Below, in pieces: positions 9,286 through 18,554 of a stretch of 64,000 nt of DNA. The first letter of the stretch is position 1, and every line of letters starts with the position of its first letter. The notes beneath the pieces were generated by a model. That model was not told the DNA's origin. It worked only from the letters and a program-made list of their open reading frames with translations, and made no database searches. The stretch spans positions 1 to 64,000 of the forward strand of contig NZ_QKWJ01000011.1 in assembly GCF_003353055.1 (NCBI RefSeq). The letters run 5' to 3'. Position numbers and translations under genes: made by a program. Origin of the DNA: Cupriavidus lacunae. GTDB taxonomy: Bacteria > Pseudomonadota > Gammaproteobacteria > Burkholderiales > Burkholderiaceae.

Positions 9286-9447
9286 CTACGCTAACACTTG
9301 GTCCTGACAGATCTGGCTGTGCGTATCGGTCGAAATCGTCCAGTCCACCTTGGCGACGCGTTTGTTGGTGTGCCACACATGATCGCCAGTCATGTTGATG
9401 TGATTCCAGCCGAGCGGCGCGATGTGCGACAGCAGCGCGTCGTCGAT
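9286..9447 (-). pseudogene. Tn3-family transposase C-terminal remnant
   Basis: The minus strand encodes IDDALLSHIAPLGWNHINM then TGDHVWHTNKRV before a stop. This matches the conserved tail of Tn3-family TnpA proteins (PLGWEHINLTGDYxW). A stop codon lies just upstream in frame, so only about 53 residues of an approximately 1000-aa transposase survive. It is a scar of an older transposon. Confidence 0.7.
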
Positions 9448-9628
9448 TGCGCGCTGCTGTCATACGTTCAGCGAACATAAGTGAGCGTCCCTTCATGGCC
9501 GCGTGCTGCGACGACGACAATCGCCCCCTTGCCGCCGGTCGTTGAAACATCAGAGACCCGAGACCATCGAGATCGAAGTGCCGCACTCGGTCCGACGACG
9601 ACCACCCTAACGTCCGTCGACCCCTTGG

Positions 9629-10666
9629 TCACCGGCGCTCGCCCGTACCCTTCCGATAGAAACTTGGCGAGTTTCCAGTCCATTTTCTGAAAGATCGCCG
9701 AAAACTCGCTGCATCGGAAAATCCGATTCTCTCGGCCACCTGATCGATGGGAAGCCGCGTGTTTTCAAGAAACTCAATGGCGAGCGACCGGCGGACGTCG
9801 TTCAGCAGCGCTTGGTACGAGTAGTGATCGTCGGCCAAACGACGGTGCAAAGTTCTGAGCGACATGCCGAGTTGCGCCGCCATCTTCTCTGCAGAAGGAA
9901 ACACGCCCGGCGTATTCAGGCACGCCATACGAATCTGTCGCGGCAACTCGGAAATGCCGTCTCCTTCTTCGAGAATGCGATCGCACAATTGCTGGCAGAT
10001 CTGCGCGGTAATCGGATTAGCGTTCGGACACGGACGGTCCAGCACGTTCACGTCGAAATGCCACTCCATGGAATCGGCACCGAACTCCACCGGGCAATCG
10101 AACATTCTTTCGTAGTTGCGCCAATGCGGCGGCGCGGGATACGCCATGACCATCCGCTTCGATGGAAATGGCGCTTCCAGTACCCGGCTGAATAACACGG
10201 TCATCGAGCTTCGCCAGAATTCGGCGACGAAAGGCAACATGTCGCCGAGCGATGCGAGCCCATGGCTGCTCAGAATGCCGGTATTGCCCTCCGTCGAATA
10301 GCTGATCTGCAATACCGCGCCGGCCATCCTGACATTTTCGACGCTGAACTTCAGTGCGTCGCCAAAGGTCGTGCTGCTGACCATCGCATAGCCGTAGATG
10401 CCGAAATCGCTGATCCGCTGGCGCGCACCTGCGAGCAATCCCACGTCGGCGCGTGTTGCCAGTCGCAGCGCATTCCGATAAATCGCAATGCGCTGGCGAT
10501 GCGACATCCGCGCCTGCGAATCCTCCATCTGGCTGGCGTTGACGCCGGTATTCGCAAACAGTTTATCGACAGAAACGCCTTCGGCCGCGAGTTCGGCGGC
10601 AAGCGCAGCCAACCCGAGAAGACTCTGCGTGGGCGCGTCCAGATCGGGATGCAGCGGCGTGATCAT
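9629..10666 (-). CDS. AraC-family transcriptional regulator
   Basis: A protein of about 345 aa with an N-terminal arabinose-binding-like regulatory domain of the PF12625 type (roughly residues 15-200) and a C-terminal pair of AraC helix-turn-helix motifs. The second domain has AAQLGMSLRTLHRRLADD and the signature VAERIGFSDAASFRRSFRKWTGNSP. It is divergent from the enoyl-CoA hydratase/CoA transferase/fumarylacetoacetase operon, which it probably activates in response to that pathway's substrate. ATG 10666 is chosen; an upstream in-frame GTG at 10693 with a close GGAG is an alternative. The effector is unknown. Confidence 0.9.
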   Translation of the reverse strand: MITPLHPDLDAPTQSLLGLAALAAELAAEGVSVDKLFANTGVNASQMEDSQARMSHRQRIAIYRNALRLATRADVGLLAGARQRISDFGIYGYAMVSSTTFGDALKFSVENVRMAGAVLQISYSTEGNTGILSSHGLASLGDMLPFVAEFWRSSMTVLFSRVLEAPFPSKRMVMAYPAPPHWRNYERMFDCPVEFGADSMEWHFDVNVLDRPCPNANPITAQICQQLCDRILEEGDGISELPRQIRMACLNTPGVFPSAEKMAAQLGMSLRTLHRRLADDHYSYQALLNDVRRSLAIEFLENTRLPIDQVAERIGFSDAASFRRSFRKWTGNSPSFYRKGTGERR

Positions 10667-11115
10667 TTTCGAGGGTCGCACGATACGTCTCACTCCAATG
10701 AGTGCCTATGCTCGCATACTTTTCCGCTCGCCGTTGGGCAAGCTTGGCACATTTTGACATGGAAGTTGGCAGGGTTGAACGTCGCCGCGCCGTCACCTCG
10801 ATGAGATAGTAACCGTCAACGGCACAAGCCGAAAAATAGATGGAGACAAGCCATGAAGCCCTCAGCGAACTTCTACCGCGCACTAGTAACAACCCTGACC
10901 GGTGCGGATCCGAACCTTCCGCATGGCGCAATCCGCCCCGTTCACGCCGCAACGCAACGCGCCGCACTAGTCCGATCCGGCACGGCTGCAGCGTAACTCA
11001 TTGGCATCGGTCACTTCAGCCGGATTCCCCCCACGAATGCAGCGCCGCGAAAGCCGCTCGAAGCGACATCGAGTTGGCGTCTTTGCTCCGCCTGTCGAAA
11101 CTTGCAGAGAGAACC
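10667..11115. promoter_or_regulatory. Divergent control region, AraC gene / hydratase operon
   Basis: About 450 bp separates the two divergent genes. A 47-codon frame (ATG 10853, stop 10996) has a plausible GGAGAC ribosome binding site and begins MKPSANFYRALVTTLTG. It may be the surviving start of a deleted gene or simply leader sequence. No clear promoter was identified by eye. Confidence 0.4.
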
Positions 11116-11886
11116 ATGAGCACAGTAAAAATTGAAATGGACGGCGCCGTTGGCATCATTGCCCTCGCCAAACCGCCGCACAACCTGATCGACGACGCGA
11201 TGATTGGCGATCTGCTCGCCGCGTATCGCACAGCCATTGCCGACGGCGCCCGCGCGATCGTGCTCAAGAGCGAGATGCGGCACTTTTCGGCCGGCGCCGA
11301 AATGAGCACGTTCACCAATGGCAAGACCGTGATCCAGCACAGCGAGGAGCAGCTCTTCGAATTCTTCGATGTACTGGAAAACACGCCGGTCCCGACTATC
11401 GCCGCCGTTCATGGCGCGGCGCTTGGCGGCGGCCTCGAACTGGCACTGACTTGCGACATGATCGTTGCCGCGGACACGGCCTATTTCGGCCAGGTCGAAA
11501 GTATCGTGGGGCTGATTCCGCTGCTAGGCGGTGCTCAACGGCTCGTTCAGCGAGCGGGTGTCGCACGCGCCAAGGAGATTTCGCTGATCGGGCGCCGGCA
11601 TTCGGCTGAATCGTTCGAACGCTGGGGCATCGTCAATCACGTCGTGGCCGAAGCCGAACTCCTGACGGCCGCCATGTCGTTTGCCCGTCAACTGGCCGCG
11701 GGACCGACCAAAGTGCTCAACGGCATCAAGCGGCTCGCGAATCTCGCCGCGAGCGGCGGCGTACACAGCGCCGACCTGGAGCAGATCAATGCCAATAACA
11801 CGATCTGGCAAACGGCCGACCGCGAAAGAGGTTTCGCCGCGTTCTTTTCGACCGGACCGGGAACCGCCGAATTCAAGGGAGATTGA
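11116..11886 (+). CDS. Enoyl-CoA hydratase/isomerase family protein
   Basis: A 256-aa crotonase-fold protein. The oxyanion-hole segments are FSAGAEM (around residue 57) and HGAALGGGLELALTCD, and the family's second acidic position lies in FGQVESIVGLIPLLGGAQRL. It would hydrate or isomerise a 2-enoyl-CoA in a beta-oxidation-like pathway. ATG 11116 follows GAGAG; the long upstream in-frame extension is not credible. The stop overlaps the start region of the CaiB-type CoA transferase (11889), so they form one operon with the fumarylacetoacetase. Confidence 0.92.
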   Translation: MSTVKIEMDGAVGIIALAKPPHNLIDDAMIGDLLAAYRTAIADGARAIVLKSEMRHFSAGAEMSTFTNGKTVIQHSEEQLFEFFDVLENTPVPTIAAVHGAALGGGLELALTCDMIVAADTAYFGQVESIVGLIPLLGGAQRLVQRAGVARAKEISLIGRRHSAESFERWGIVNHVVAEAELLTAAMSFARQLAAGPTKVLNGIKRLANLAASGGVHSADLEQINANNTIWQTADRERGFAAFFSTGPGTAEFKGD

Positions 11887-11888
11887 TC

Positions 11889-13118
11889 ATGTCAGCACCG
11901 CTCCAAGGCATTCGCGTGATCGACTTCACCCGTGTTCTGGCCGGACCGCACTGCACTAAAACGCTGCTCGACCTCGGCGCGACCGTCACCAAGATCGAGC
12001 CGCCGTCCGGCGACATAGGCCGCGTGAGCATGCCGCACATCGGCGACATGTCGCTGTATTACGTGCAGCAGAATGCCGGCAAACGCAGCCTCAGTCTCGA
12101 CCTCAACTTTCCTGAGGCTCGCGAGATCATGGCCGATATGTGCCGCGACGCGGACATCATCGTCGAGAATTTCCGGCCCGGTACGCTGGAACGATTCGGT
12201 CTCGGCTATGAACAGGTGCGCGCATTCAATCCGTCCGTGATCTATGCGTCGCTGAGCGGCTACGGGCAATCGACGACCTGGCGAAACCGTCCCGCGTTCG
12301 CGCCGACCGTGCAGGCGGAGTCCGGATTGACGGATATCGTTCAGAACCATTTCGGCGATGCGCTCACCGAAGTCCGTAACGACGCGTGCAGCCACGCCGA
12401 CATGTACACCGGCCTGCACGGCGTGATCGGAATTCTGGCTGCGCTTCAGCATCGCGCGCGAACGGGTCAGGGGCAGTATGTGGATGTGTCGATGGCCGCC
12501 ACCATGCTGTCCGTCAACGAACGCCTGGGCGCGCAATTGTCGGAGATCGATACCGAAGGCGAACCGATCATTCTTTCGGCGCCCGATTCGCACATCTTCG
12601 ATCTGCCGGATGGCCGCCAACTCACCATCGCGGGCAGCCCGATCTACACGCCGATGTTCAACCGCTACTGCGCGATGATGCGTCGCAACGATCTGCTGAG
12701 CGACCCGCGTTTCGGCACGGCTCTGCTGCGTCGGCAAAACATTGCCGATCTGCTCGCCGAAGTCCGCGCGTGGATTCTCACCTTCAACGATCTCGATCTG
12801 CTCCAGGCCCAAGTGAGCGAAGGCGGCCTCGCGATTGGCGTGGTCCGCAGCGTCAACGAATTCGCCGATTCCGAATGGGTGCAGGAATGGGGTGCGCTGG
12901 TCGATGTCGACGACCGCTCCGGCGGCACGACACGCATGCCCGGCGCGCCGTGGCATTTCAGCGAGTCCGAGTTGCCGCAGCCGGGCAGCCCCGCGTTTCA
13001 GGGCGAACACAACGCGGAATTACTGGCCGAGCGCAAGCTCAGCGCCGCGTTCATCCAGGACTTGCAGGAACGCGGCATCCTCCTGAGCCGGCACAGCCCC
13101 GCGAAGCCGTTCGACTGA
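11889..13118 (+). CDS. CaiB/BaiF (family III) CoA transferase
   Basis: A 409-aa member of the formyl-CoA transferase family, which moves CoA from a donor thioester to a free acid. The N-terminal signature is GIRVIDFTRVLAGPHCTK, followed by KIEPPSGDIGR, NAGKRSLSLDL and the catalytic-aspartate region SHADMYTGLHGVIGILAAL. The start is ATG 11889, two bases after the hydratase stop. In this operon it probably activates the pathway acid to its CoA ester using a downstream CoA thioester. The substrate is not predictable from sequence. Confidence 0.93.
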   Translation: MSAPLQGIRVIDFTRVLAGPHCTKTLLDLGATVTKIEPPSGDIGRVSMPHIGDMSLYYVQQNAGKRSLSLDLNFPEAREIMADMCRDADIIVENFRPGTLERFGLGYEQVRAFNPSVIYASLSGYGQSTTWRNRPAFAPTVQAESGLTDIVQNHFGDALTEVRNDACSHADMYTGLHGVIGILAALQHRARTGQGQYVDVSMAATMLSVNERLGAQLSEIDTEGEPIILSAPDSHIFDLPDGRQLTIAGSPIYTPMFNRYCAMMRRNDLLSDPRFGTALLRRQNIADLLAEVRAWILTFNDLDLLQAQVSEGGLAIGVVRSVNEFADSEWVQEWGALVDVDDRSGGTTRMPGAPWHFSESELPQPGSPAFQGEHNAELLAERKLSAAFIQDLQERGILLSRHSPAKPFD

Positions 13119-13142
13119 GCGCGATACCACACGCACGTGAAC

Positions 13143-13168
13143 GAGCCCGGTCAATCATTGACCGGCTC
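13143..13168 (+). other. Intergenic hairpin in the operon
   Basis: GAGCC-C-GGTCAA / TTGACCGGCTC forms an 11-bp stem with one bulged C and a TCA loop, between the CoA transferase and the fumarylacetoacetase. No T-run follows, so it is more likely an mRNA stability element or attenuator than a terminator. Confidence 0.55.
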
Positions 13169-13198
13169 GCGCCATCACCCGATAGAAACGGGACGAAC

Positions 13199-14521
13199 AT
13201 GCAACAGCCTTTGAATCAGACTCACGATCCCGCCGCGCGCAGTTGGATCGAGTCCGCGAATGCACCGGCGGCCGACTTTCCCATCCAGAATCTGCCCTAC
13301 GCGGTGCTCCGTCGAAAGAACACTGACGAAGCGTTTCGCGGCGCGGTCGCCATTGGTGATCAGGCGCTCGATATCGCCGCGTGGGCATCCCGCGCGGGTC
13401 TGAACGGTACCGCCGCCGACGCCGCGCGGGCATGCGGCCAGCCCGTGCTCAACGCATTCTTCGGGATGGGACCGTCCGCGTGGCGCGCATTGCGGCACGC
13501 ACTATTCTCCGCGCTTCACGAACACGCGCCGTCCGACGATCGCGCGGCAATCGAGGCGTGTTTGATTCCGCTAACGGACGTGGAATGCGGTTTGCCCGCG
13601 CGGATCGGCGACTATACAGATTTCTACACCTCGCTGTATCACGCGACCAACATCAGCAAGTTGCTCGGCCTGAGCGGCGTGGGCGCCAACTTCAAGTCGA
13701 TACCGATTGCGTATCATGGCCGGGTGTCGAGCATTGGGTTGAGCGGTCAGAAGTTCGTGCGCCCAGCGGGGCAAATCATGCTTCCCGGCAGCGACGCGCC
13801 GATCTTCTCGCCGTCGCTCAAGCTCGACTACGAACTCGAACTCGGCATCTACATCGGACAGGGCAACGCCGCCGGAGAACCGATCGAACTCGACCAGGCC
13901 GACAGTCACGTGTTCGGCTTATGCCTGCTCAACGACTGGTCCGCGCGCGATATCCAGGCGTGGGAAATGCAGCCATTAGGCCCGTTTCTGGCCAAGAACT
14001 TCGCCACCACCATTTCACCGTGGATCGTGACGATGGAAGCGCTGGCGCCGTTCAGGCTTCCGCTGGCGCGCCCCGCTACTGATCCAAAGCCGCTGCCATA
14101 CCTGGACTCCGATCGGAACAGGATGGCGGGCGCGATCGATATTCAACTGGAAGTCTGGATGGAGACGGCGCGACATCGCGCCGGCCAGCTTCCGGCCTCG
14201 CAACTCTCGCACACCAGTTTCAAACATCAGTACTGGAGCGTCGCCCAGATGGTCGCGCATCACGCCGTGAACGGCTGCAATCTGCGCGCGGGCGATCTGC
14301 TTGGCAGCGGCACGGTGTCGGGCCCGGAGAGATCGGAGGCCGGCGCGTTGATGGAACTGGCACGCAACACAAGCGAACCGGTCACGCTGAATACGGGCGA
14401 AAAACGCAGCTACGTGGAAGACGGCGACGCCATCATTCTGCGCGGCTACTGCGAGAAACCGGGCTTCGCGCGAATCGGCTTCGGCGAGAGCCGCGGCGAA
14501 GTACTACCGGCCAAGGTCTAG
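13199..14521 (+). CDS. fahA: Fumarylacetoacetase
   Basis: A 440-aa enzyme hydrolysing 4-fumarylacetoacetate or a related beta-diketo acid by C-C cleavage. The N-terminal SH3-like domain (about 25-130) precedes the FAH fold. Visible residues include DYTDFYTSLYHATN with metal-binding Asp, FKSIPIAYHGRVSSI with the catalytic His, KLDYELELGIYIG with metal-binding Glu residues, LLNDWSARDIQAWE and HQYWSVAQMVAHHAVNGC. The length is normal for full fumarylacetoacetases. No homogentisate dioxygenase or maleylacetoacetate isomerase lies nearby, so it may act on a diketo acid other than the tyrosine intermediate. ATG 13199 follows GGGACGAAC. Confidence 0.93.
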   Translation: MQQPLNQTHDPAARSWIESANAPAADFPIQNLPYAVLRRKNTDEAFRGAVAIGDQALDIAAWASRAGLNGTAADAARACGQPVLNAFFGMGPSAWRALRHALFSALHEHAPSDDRAAIEACLIPLTDVECGLPARIGDYTDFYTSLYHATNISKLLGLSGVGANFKSIPIAYHGRVSSIGLSGQKFVRPAGQIMLPGSDAPIFSPSLKLDYELELGIYIGQGNAAGEPIELDQADSHVFGLCLLNDWSARDIQAWEMQPLGPFLAKNFATTISPWIVTMEALAPFRLPLARPATDPKPLPYLDSDRNRMAGAIDIQLEVWMETARHRAGQLPASQLSHTSFKHQYWSVAQMVAHHAVNGCNLRAGDLLGSGTVSGPERSEAGALMELARNTSEPVTLNTGEKRSYVEDGDAIILRGYCEKPGFARIGFGESRGEVLPAKV

Positions 14522-14537
14522 CGATTTGCCATTCAGA

Positions 14538-14552
14538 TGTCCGTCACGGACA
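14538..14552 (+). other. Small hairpin before the transporter genes
   Basis: TGTCCG-TCA-CGGACA is a perfect 6-bp stem with a TCA loop, 16 bp after the fumarylacetoacetase stop. No T-run follows. It may tune expression of the transporter pair relative to the enzymes. Confidence 0.45.
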
Positions 14553-14573
14553 CCATAACGGAGGAGACCCGAC

Positions 14574-14948
14574 ATGCAATCGATGGAATCAATCAACGCG
14601 GAATTCGAAAGGCAAAACGTGACGAAAGTCGGATCGTCCAGTCCGTCTCTCGTCGAAAGAACGCAGATGCTTTCGCGCTTCCGCAACCGTTTCGTCTGGT
14701 CCTTGCTGTATGCCTCGCTGGGCATCTACTTCGGCCTGTTGATCGTCGTGCTCGAGTTTCCCGACGTGATGTCCTTGTCCGTCTACGGCGAGCTCAATCT
14801 CGGACTGCTCGCGGTGGTCGTTCAGTTCGTGCTGGTCACCGCGACTTTCTGGGGCTATTGCTCCTGGGCGGAGCGCGCGTACGACCCGAAAGCGTCCGAC
14901 CTTCTCCGCAACGCATTTGCACAATCGAATGGTGACCGGCATGAATAA
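14574..14948 (+). CDS. DUF485 membrane protein (YjcH-like)
   Basis: A 124-aa protein with two predicted transmembrane helices (FVWSLLYASLGIYFGLLIVV and a second around LNLGLLAVVVQFVLVTATF) and the DUF485 pattern. DUF485 genes commonly sit directly before acetate-type sodium:solute symporters, as here, and may act as small partner subunits. Its last 8 bases overlap the ActP-like start. ATG 14574 follows GGAGGAGACC. Confidence 0.9.
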   Translation: MQSMESINAEFERQNVTKVGSSSPSLVERTQMLSRFRNRFVWSLLYASLGIYFGLLIVVLEFPDVMSLSVYGELNLGLLAVVVQFVLVTATFWGYCSWAERAYDPKASDLLRNAFAQSNGDRHE

Positions 14949-16527
14949 CTTCATCAGTCATGGCGGACTCAGAATCATCGCCTTCCTGGGATTTATCGGG
15001 CTCAGTCTCGTGCTGACCGCATGGAGCGCGCGGCGCTCGCGCGGAATGTCCGGGTTCTTCGTGGCCGGACGCAATCTGTCGCCGTTTCAGAACGGACTCG
15101 CGCTGGCCGGCGACTTCATGTCGGCCGGGTCGTTTCTCGGCGTGACGGGACTCGTGTCGCTGTTCGGCTTTGATGGCATCGTCTATCAAGTCGGTTTTAT
15201 CGCCGGATGGATCATGATCATGCTGATCGTCGCCGAGCCAGTCAGGAATTGCGGCAAGTACACGCTGTCCGATGTCGTCGCGCTTCGCCTGCGCAGTCGC
15301 GGCGTGCGCGCGGCCACGTCGGGTTCTTCCCTGCTTATTTCGCTGGCTTATTTGCTCGCGCAACTGGTCGGCGGCGGCGCGCTGGCAAGTCTGCTGCTGC
15401 CGATCGGCGCCAATGCCGCGATCGTGCTGATCGGCGTGCTCATGATCGCGTACGTGCTGTTCGGCGGCATGGTGGCGGCCACTTACGTGCAGATCGTCAA
15501 GGCCATCCTCGTATGGTGTGCCGGCGCGGTGCTCGTCGTGCTTGCGCTCGCGTATTTTTCCTTCGACGTCGGCGCGTTGTTTCACAAGGCCCGCATCTCG
15601 TCGCTGCATCCGGTGCAGTACTTCGTGCCAGGCGGCTACTTCAAGGACCCGCTGGATACGCTGTCGCTCGCGCTTGCTCTCGTGCTCGGCACGGCCGGTC
15701 TGCCACATGTGATGACGCGGTTCTATACGGTGCCGTCGGCCGTCGCGGCCAGAAAATCCGCGAAGATCGGGCTGATCGTCATGGTGTCTTTCGCGGCCAT
15801 GATCATTCTGCTCGGCTTTTCCGCAACGGCAATCGTCGGACCGGCCGCGATTCTCGCGACCAAGAGCTCCGGCAATAGCACCATCATGTTACTCGCGACC
15901 ACGCTCGGCGGCGGCTCCGGTTCGGCCGGTGGCGAACTCCTGCTCGCCTGTGTGTCGGCCATTGCCTTCGCAACGATTCTCGCGGTGGTCTCGGGCATCA
16001 TGATCTCGTCGGCCTCGACCATCTCGCACGATATCTTCGGTCATTTCTTCGCGAGTTCTCGCGACAAGGAACGCAGGCAGGTGGTGATTGCGAAGGTCGC
16101 CACCATCGTTTTCGGTGTCGCGGCGATGGGACTCGCATTGCTGGTCAAGACCTTCAACGTCGCATTTCTCGTCGGACTCGCGTTCGCTATCGCGGCCAGC
16201 GCCAATCTGCCGGTGATTCTTTTCTCGATGTACTGGCGGCGCTTTTCGGATCGCGGCGCGGTGGCGGCGGTACTGGCCGGCACGCTGTCCTCCATCGGCC
16301 TGGTATTGATCGGGCCTGCGGTGATCGGCGCGAAAGGCATCATTTTCAAGGACACCACGCCGCCGTTCTGGCTCTCGAATCCCGGTCTCTTCAGCATTCC
16401 CATCGGCTTCTTCGCGGGTTGGCTCGGATCGGTCACGACACGCCGTACCGTCGGCGACGATTTCTTCGACGCGCAGCAGCTTCGCATGCTGAGCGGTCTC
16501 GGTGCGGAAGCCGCATCGGAACATTGA
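14941..16527 (+). CDS. Sodium:solute symporter, ActP-like
   Basis: A 528-aa inner-membrane carrier of the solute:sodium symporter family with about 13 hydrophobic segments. Family features include FFVAGRNLSPFQNGLALAGDFMSAGSFLG near residue 40, GLPHVMTRFYTVPSA at about 245 and the late VGLAFAIAASANLPVILFSMYWRRF. It resembles acetate/short-chain carboxylate permeases. Being at the end of the fumarylacetoacetase operon, it likely imports the acid that the CoA transferase activates. ATG 14941 overlaps the DUF485 stop. Confidence 0.92.
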   Translation: MNNFISHGGLRIIAFLGFIGLSLVLTAWSARRSRGMSGFFVAGRNLSPFQNGLALAGDFMSAGSFLGVTGLVSLFGFDGIVYQVGFIAGWIMIMLIVAEPVRNCGKYTLSDVVALRLRSRGVRAATSGSSLLISLAYLLAQLVGGGALASLLLPIGANAAIVLIGVLMIAYVLFGGMVAATYVQIVKAILVWCAGAVLVVLALAYFSFDVGALFHKARISSLHPVQYFVPGGYFKDPLDTLSLALALVLGTAGLPHVMTRFYTVPSAVAARKSAKIGLIVMVSFAAMIILLGFSATAIVGPAAILATKSSGNSTIMLLATTLGGGSGSAGGELLLACVSAIAFATILAVVSGIMISSASTISHDIFGHFFASSRDKERRQVVIAKVATIVFGVAAMGLALLVKTFNVAFLVGLAFAIAASANLPVILFSMYWRRFSDRGAVAAVLAGTLSSIGLVLIGPAVIGAKGIIFKDTTPPFWLSNPGLFSIPIGFFAGWLGSVTTRRTVGDDFFDAQQLRMLSGLGAEAASEH

Positions 16528-16751
16528 TTCGAAAAAGAACGATAGCGTGCATGACTAAAAGCGCCGAGCGGCAGGGCAATCAACAGCCCTTCATATCGGA
16601 TAACGGCATCACCTTCGCCAGCTTTCACATGTCTACAGCATTCCGTAGGAAAGCACGACAGATCCGAGCCGCATAAAACCGAGCGCGCGTGCCTGGTCGT
16701 CCTTCGACACCAAGTGAACTTCTTCATTTCATCGTATGAGAGGAAAGAGAC

Positions 16752-17678
16752 ATGCGTTTGCTTATCGTGGGTGCTGGTTCTACAGGCGGGTATCTTGGAG
16801 GGCGACTTATCGAAGCTGGACGCGACGTTACCTTTCTGGTGCGAGCCGCACGAGCCGCACAACTGCGGGAACAAGGACTGCGGATCGTTAGTCCGCACGG
16901 CGACGCAACGCTGCGTCCGAAAGTTTGCACTGCCGCCGACATCACCGAACATTACGGCGCGGTATTGTTGACAGTTAAAGCATTCCAACTCCAGGCTGTT
17001 TTTAACGACATCGCGCCCGCTATTGGCCCAGAGACAATGATCCTGCCAGTGCTTAACGGAATGCAGCACCTGGAAGCGCTTGCCCGGCGTTTTTCGACCA
17101 ACAATTTGATCGGATGCGCTTTAAAGGTAGCAACGATCCTGGAGAACGATGGCAGCATCGTGCAACTCAACCCGCTCCAGGATTTTGCTTATGGCGAACT
17201 TGACGGCAAGACGACAGCCCGCATCAACGCCCTTGACCGATTTATGCAAGGCGCATCGATCGGCGCGAGGCTTTCTCCTGTCATACACCGTGAAATGTGG
17301 GAGAAGTGGATTTTGCTTGCTGGCCTTGGTGCGCTCACCTGCCTTATGCGTGGCACGGTCGGTGAAATCGAGGCGACTGAAGGGGGCACCTCTTTCGTCA
17401 TGAACCTACTCGCTGAAATTGTTGCGATTGTTGCGGCTGTTGGGGAAACGCCGTCGACTGACTTTGTGAAAGAGGCGCAGCAGCAGCTGACGAGGAAGGG
17501 CTCGCCGCTCGCCTCGTCTATGTTCCGCGATCTCCTGAGCGGGCGCGATGTCGAGGTTGAACAGATCCTTGGTGACTTGATATGCCGGGGTGAGCAGGTC
17601 GGCCTTAAAGCACCGCTGCTTTCGGCTGCTGCAGTCCATCTGCGCGTCTACCGGAACAAGATTGCCGCGTCCCGCTAG
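16752..17678 (+). CDS. 2-dehydropantoate 2-reductase family protein
   Basis: A 308-aa NADPH-binding reductase of the PanE/ApbA family. The Rossmann motif is LIVGAGSTGGYLGGRLIEAG at the N-terminus. The conserved lysine region LTVKAFQLQ and the ATLPVLNGMQH-like VLNGMQHLEAL follow, and the helical C-terminal domain carries EMWEKWILLAGLGALTCL. True PanE makes pantoate for CoA; many catabolic clusters carry paralogues with other 2-oxo acid substrates. It sits alone with a GAGGAAAGAG ribosome binding site and about 220 bp of upstream DNA. Function as a housekeeping PanE is not assured. Confidence 0.85.
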   Translation: MRLLIVGAGSTGGYLGGRLIEAGRDVTFLVRAARAAQLREQGLRIVSPHGDATLRPKVCTAADITEHYGAVLLTVKAFQLQAVFNDIAPAIGPETMILPVLNGMQHLEALARRFSTNNLIGCALKVATILENDGSIVQLNPLQDFAYGELDGKTTARINALDRFMQGASIGARLSPVIHREMWEKWILLAGLGALTCLMRGTVGEIEATEGGTSFVMNLLAEIVAIVAAVGETPSTDFVKEAQQQLTRKGSPLASSMFRDLLSGRDVEVEQILGDLICRGEQVGLKAPLLSAAAVHLRVYRNKIAASR

Positions 17679-17756
17679 AAATGTTAACCCGATAAACGGG
17701 GTTTGAGGTGCAGATTCTCCAGTGATTTGCCGGACACCGGCGGCAGAGCTCGCAGT

Positions 17757-18302
17757 TCACCCGCCGGCGCGCGGTGCGACATCGGCAAGCGCGCCGGCCA
17801 GGCAGGTTTCCAGGATTTCATGGGACAGCGGATCGCCGGCAGGCACGGCGCGCGCCATCACGACCGCGCCGACTGCTTTGGCCAGCACGTTCATTGCCAG
17901 CGCGCGCCGCGACTCGTGCGACAGCGTCGCCCGGTCGCTAAGCGCGGCCTCGTAAGTGCGGATCAGGGCTTCGATCCCTTCGCGGAAGACCGCCTTGACT
18001 TCCTCCGTCTGGTGGAGCGCCGCATCGCTGCCCAGGCCGGCGATGGGACAGGATTCACCGCGCTGATTGAGGTGTTCGTCCGAGATGTAGCGCCGCAAGA
18101 TCTTGTCGATCCCATCACCGGGCGTCACCTCGGCGGCCCGCTGCCGGAAGGCGAAGTTCACCGCCTTGACGGCCAGCGCCTCCTTCGAAGCGAAATGGTT
18201 GTAGAAGCCGCCATGGGTAAAGCCGGCGTGCTTCATCAGCTCGGCCACGCCGATGCCTTCGAATCCATGCTCGCGGAACAGCCGCGCTGCCGTTTCGACC
18301 AG
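17757..18302 (-). pseudogene. TetR-family regulator, 5' end lost
   Basis: The frame reads VETAARLFREHGFEGIGVAE, LMKHAGFTHGGFYNHFASKE and a full C-terminal ligand domain to a normal stop. The first ~15 residues with the start codon are missing. At 18303-18305 the sequence switches to a plus-strand alpha/beta-hydrolase fragment. The helix-turn-helix is nearly complete, but no start lies upstream; an internal ATG at 18248 would omit half of it. The family resembles the intact TetR at 59597, which also lies next to a hydrolase remnant. Confidence 0.8.
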
Positions 18303-18304
18303 AC

Positions 18305-18514
18305 GATTTCCTCTTCCTGTTCTTTGGCCGTTCGCAAGAGGCCAAAGAGGCTGGCCGCGCCTTCTGGGCCCGCCGCCACCTGCGCCAGGACCAGGATCCG
18401 CCCGCCTCGGCCGAAGTAGTCAAGTCGCAGTGGGAGCTGTATCAGGCCTACATGGTGCCGGTGGGCGGCGACAAGCCCTACGCCCACCTGAACGACGCGG
18501 CGTGCGCCACGTAA
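18305..18514 (+). pseudogene. Alpha/beta hydrolase internal fragment
   Basis: The frame reads DFLFLFFGRSQEAKEAGRAF then ARRHLRQDQDPPAS and HLNDA. It matches the middle of the intact hydrolase at 46872-47720 (DFLFLFFGRSEAARQAGRDF, RRHQRVDQDPPSS). Both flanks are missing: it starts at the TetR junction and stops at 18514. It is about 70 codons of a roughly 280-codon gene, so non-functional. Confidence 0.8.
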
Positions 18515-18554
18515 CCGGGTCGGTACGTTCGAGCGTGGGCAAGCGACAGAGAAT

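Noticed and set aside
14836..15708. 290-aa minus-strand frame opposite the symporter
   Set aside because: It is His/Glu/Arg-rich antisense of a membrane-protein gene with no domain.
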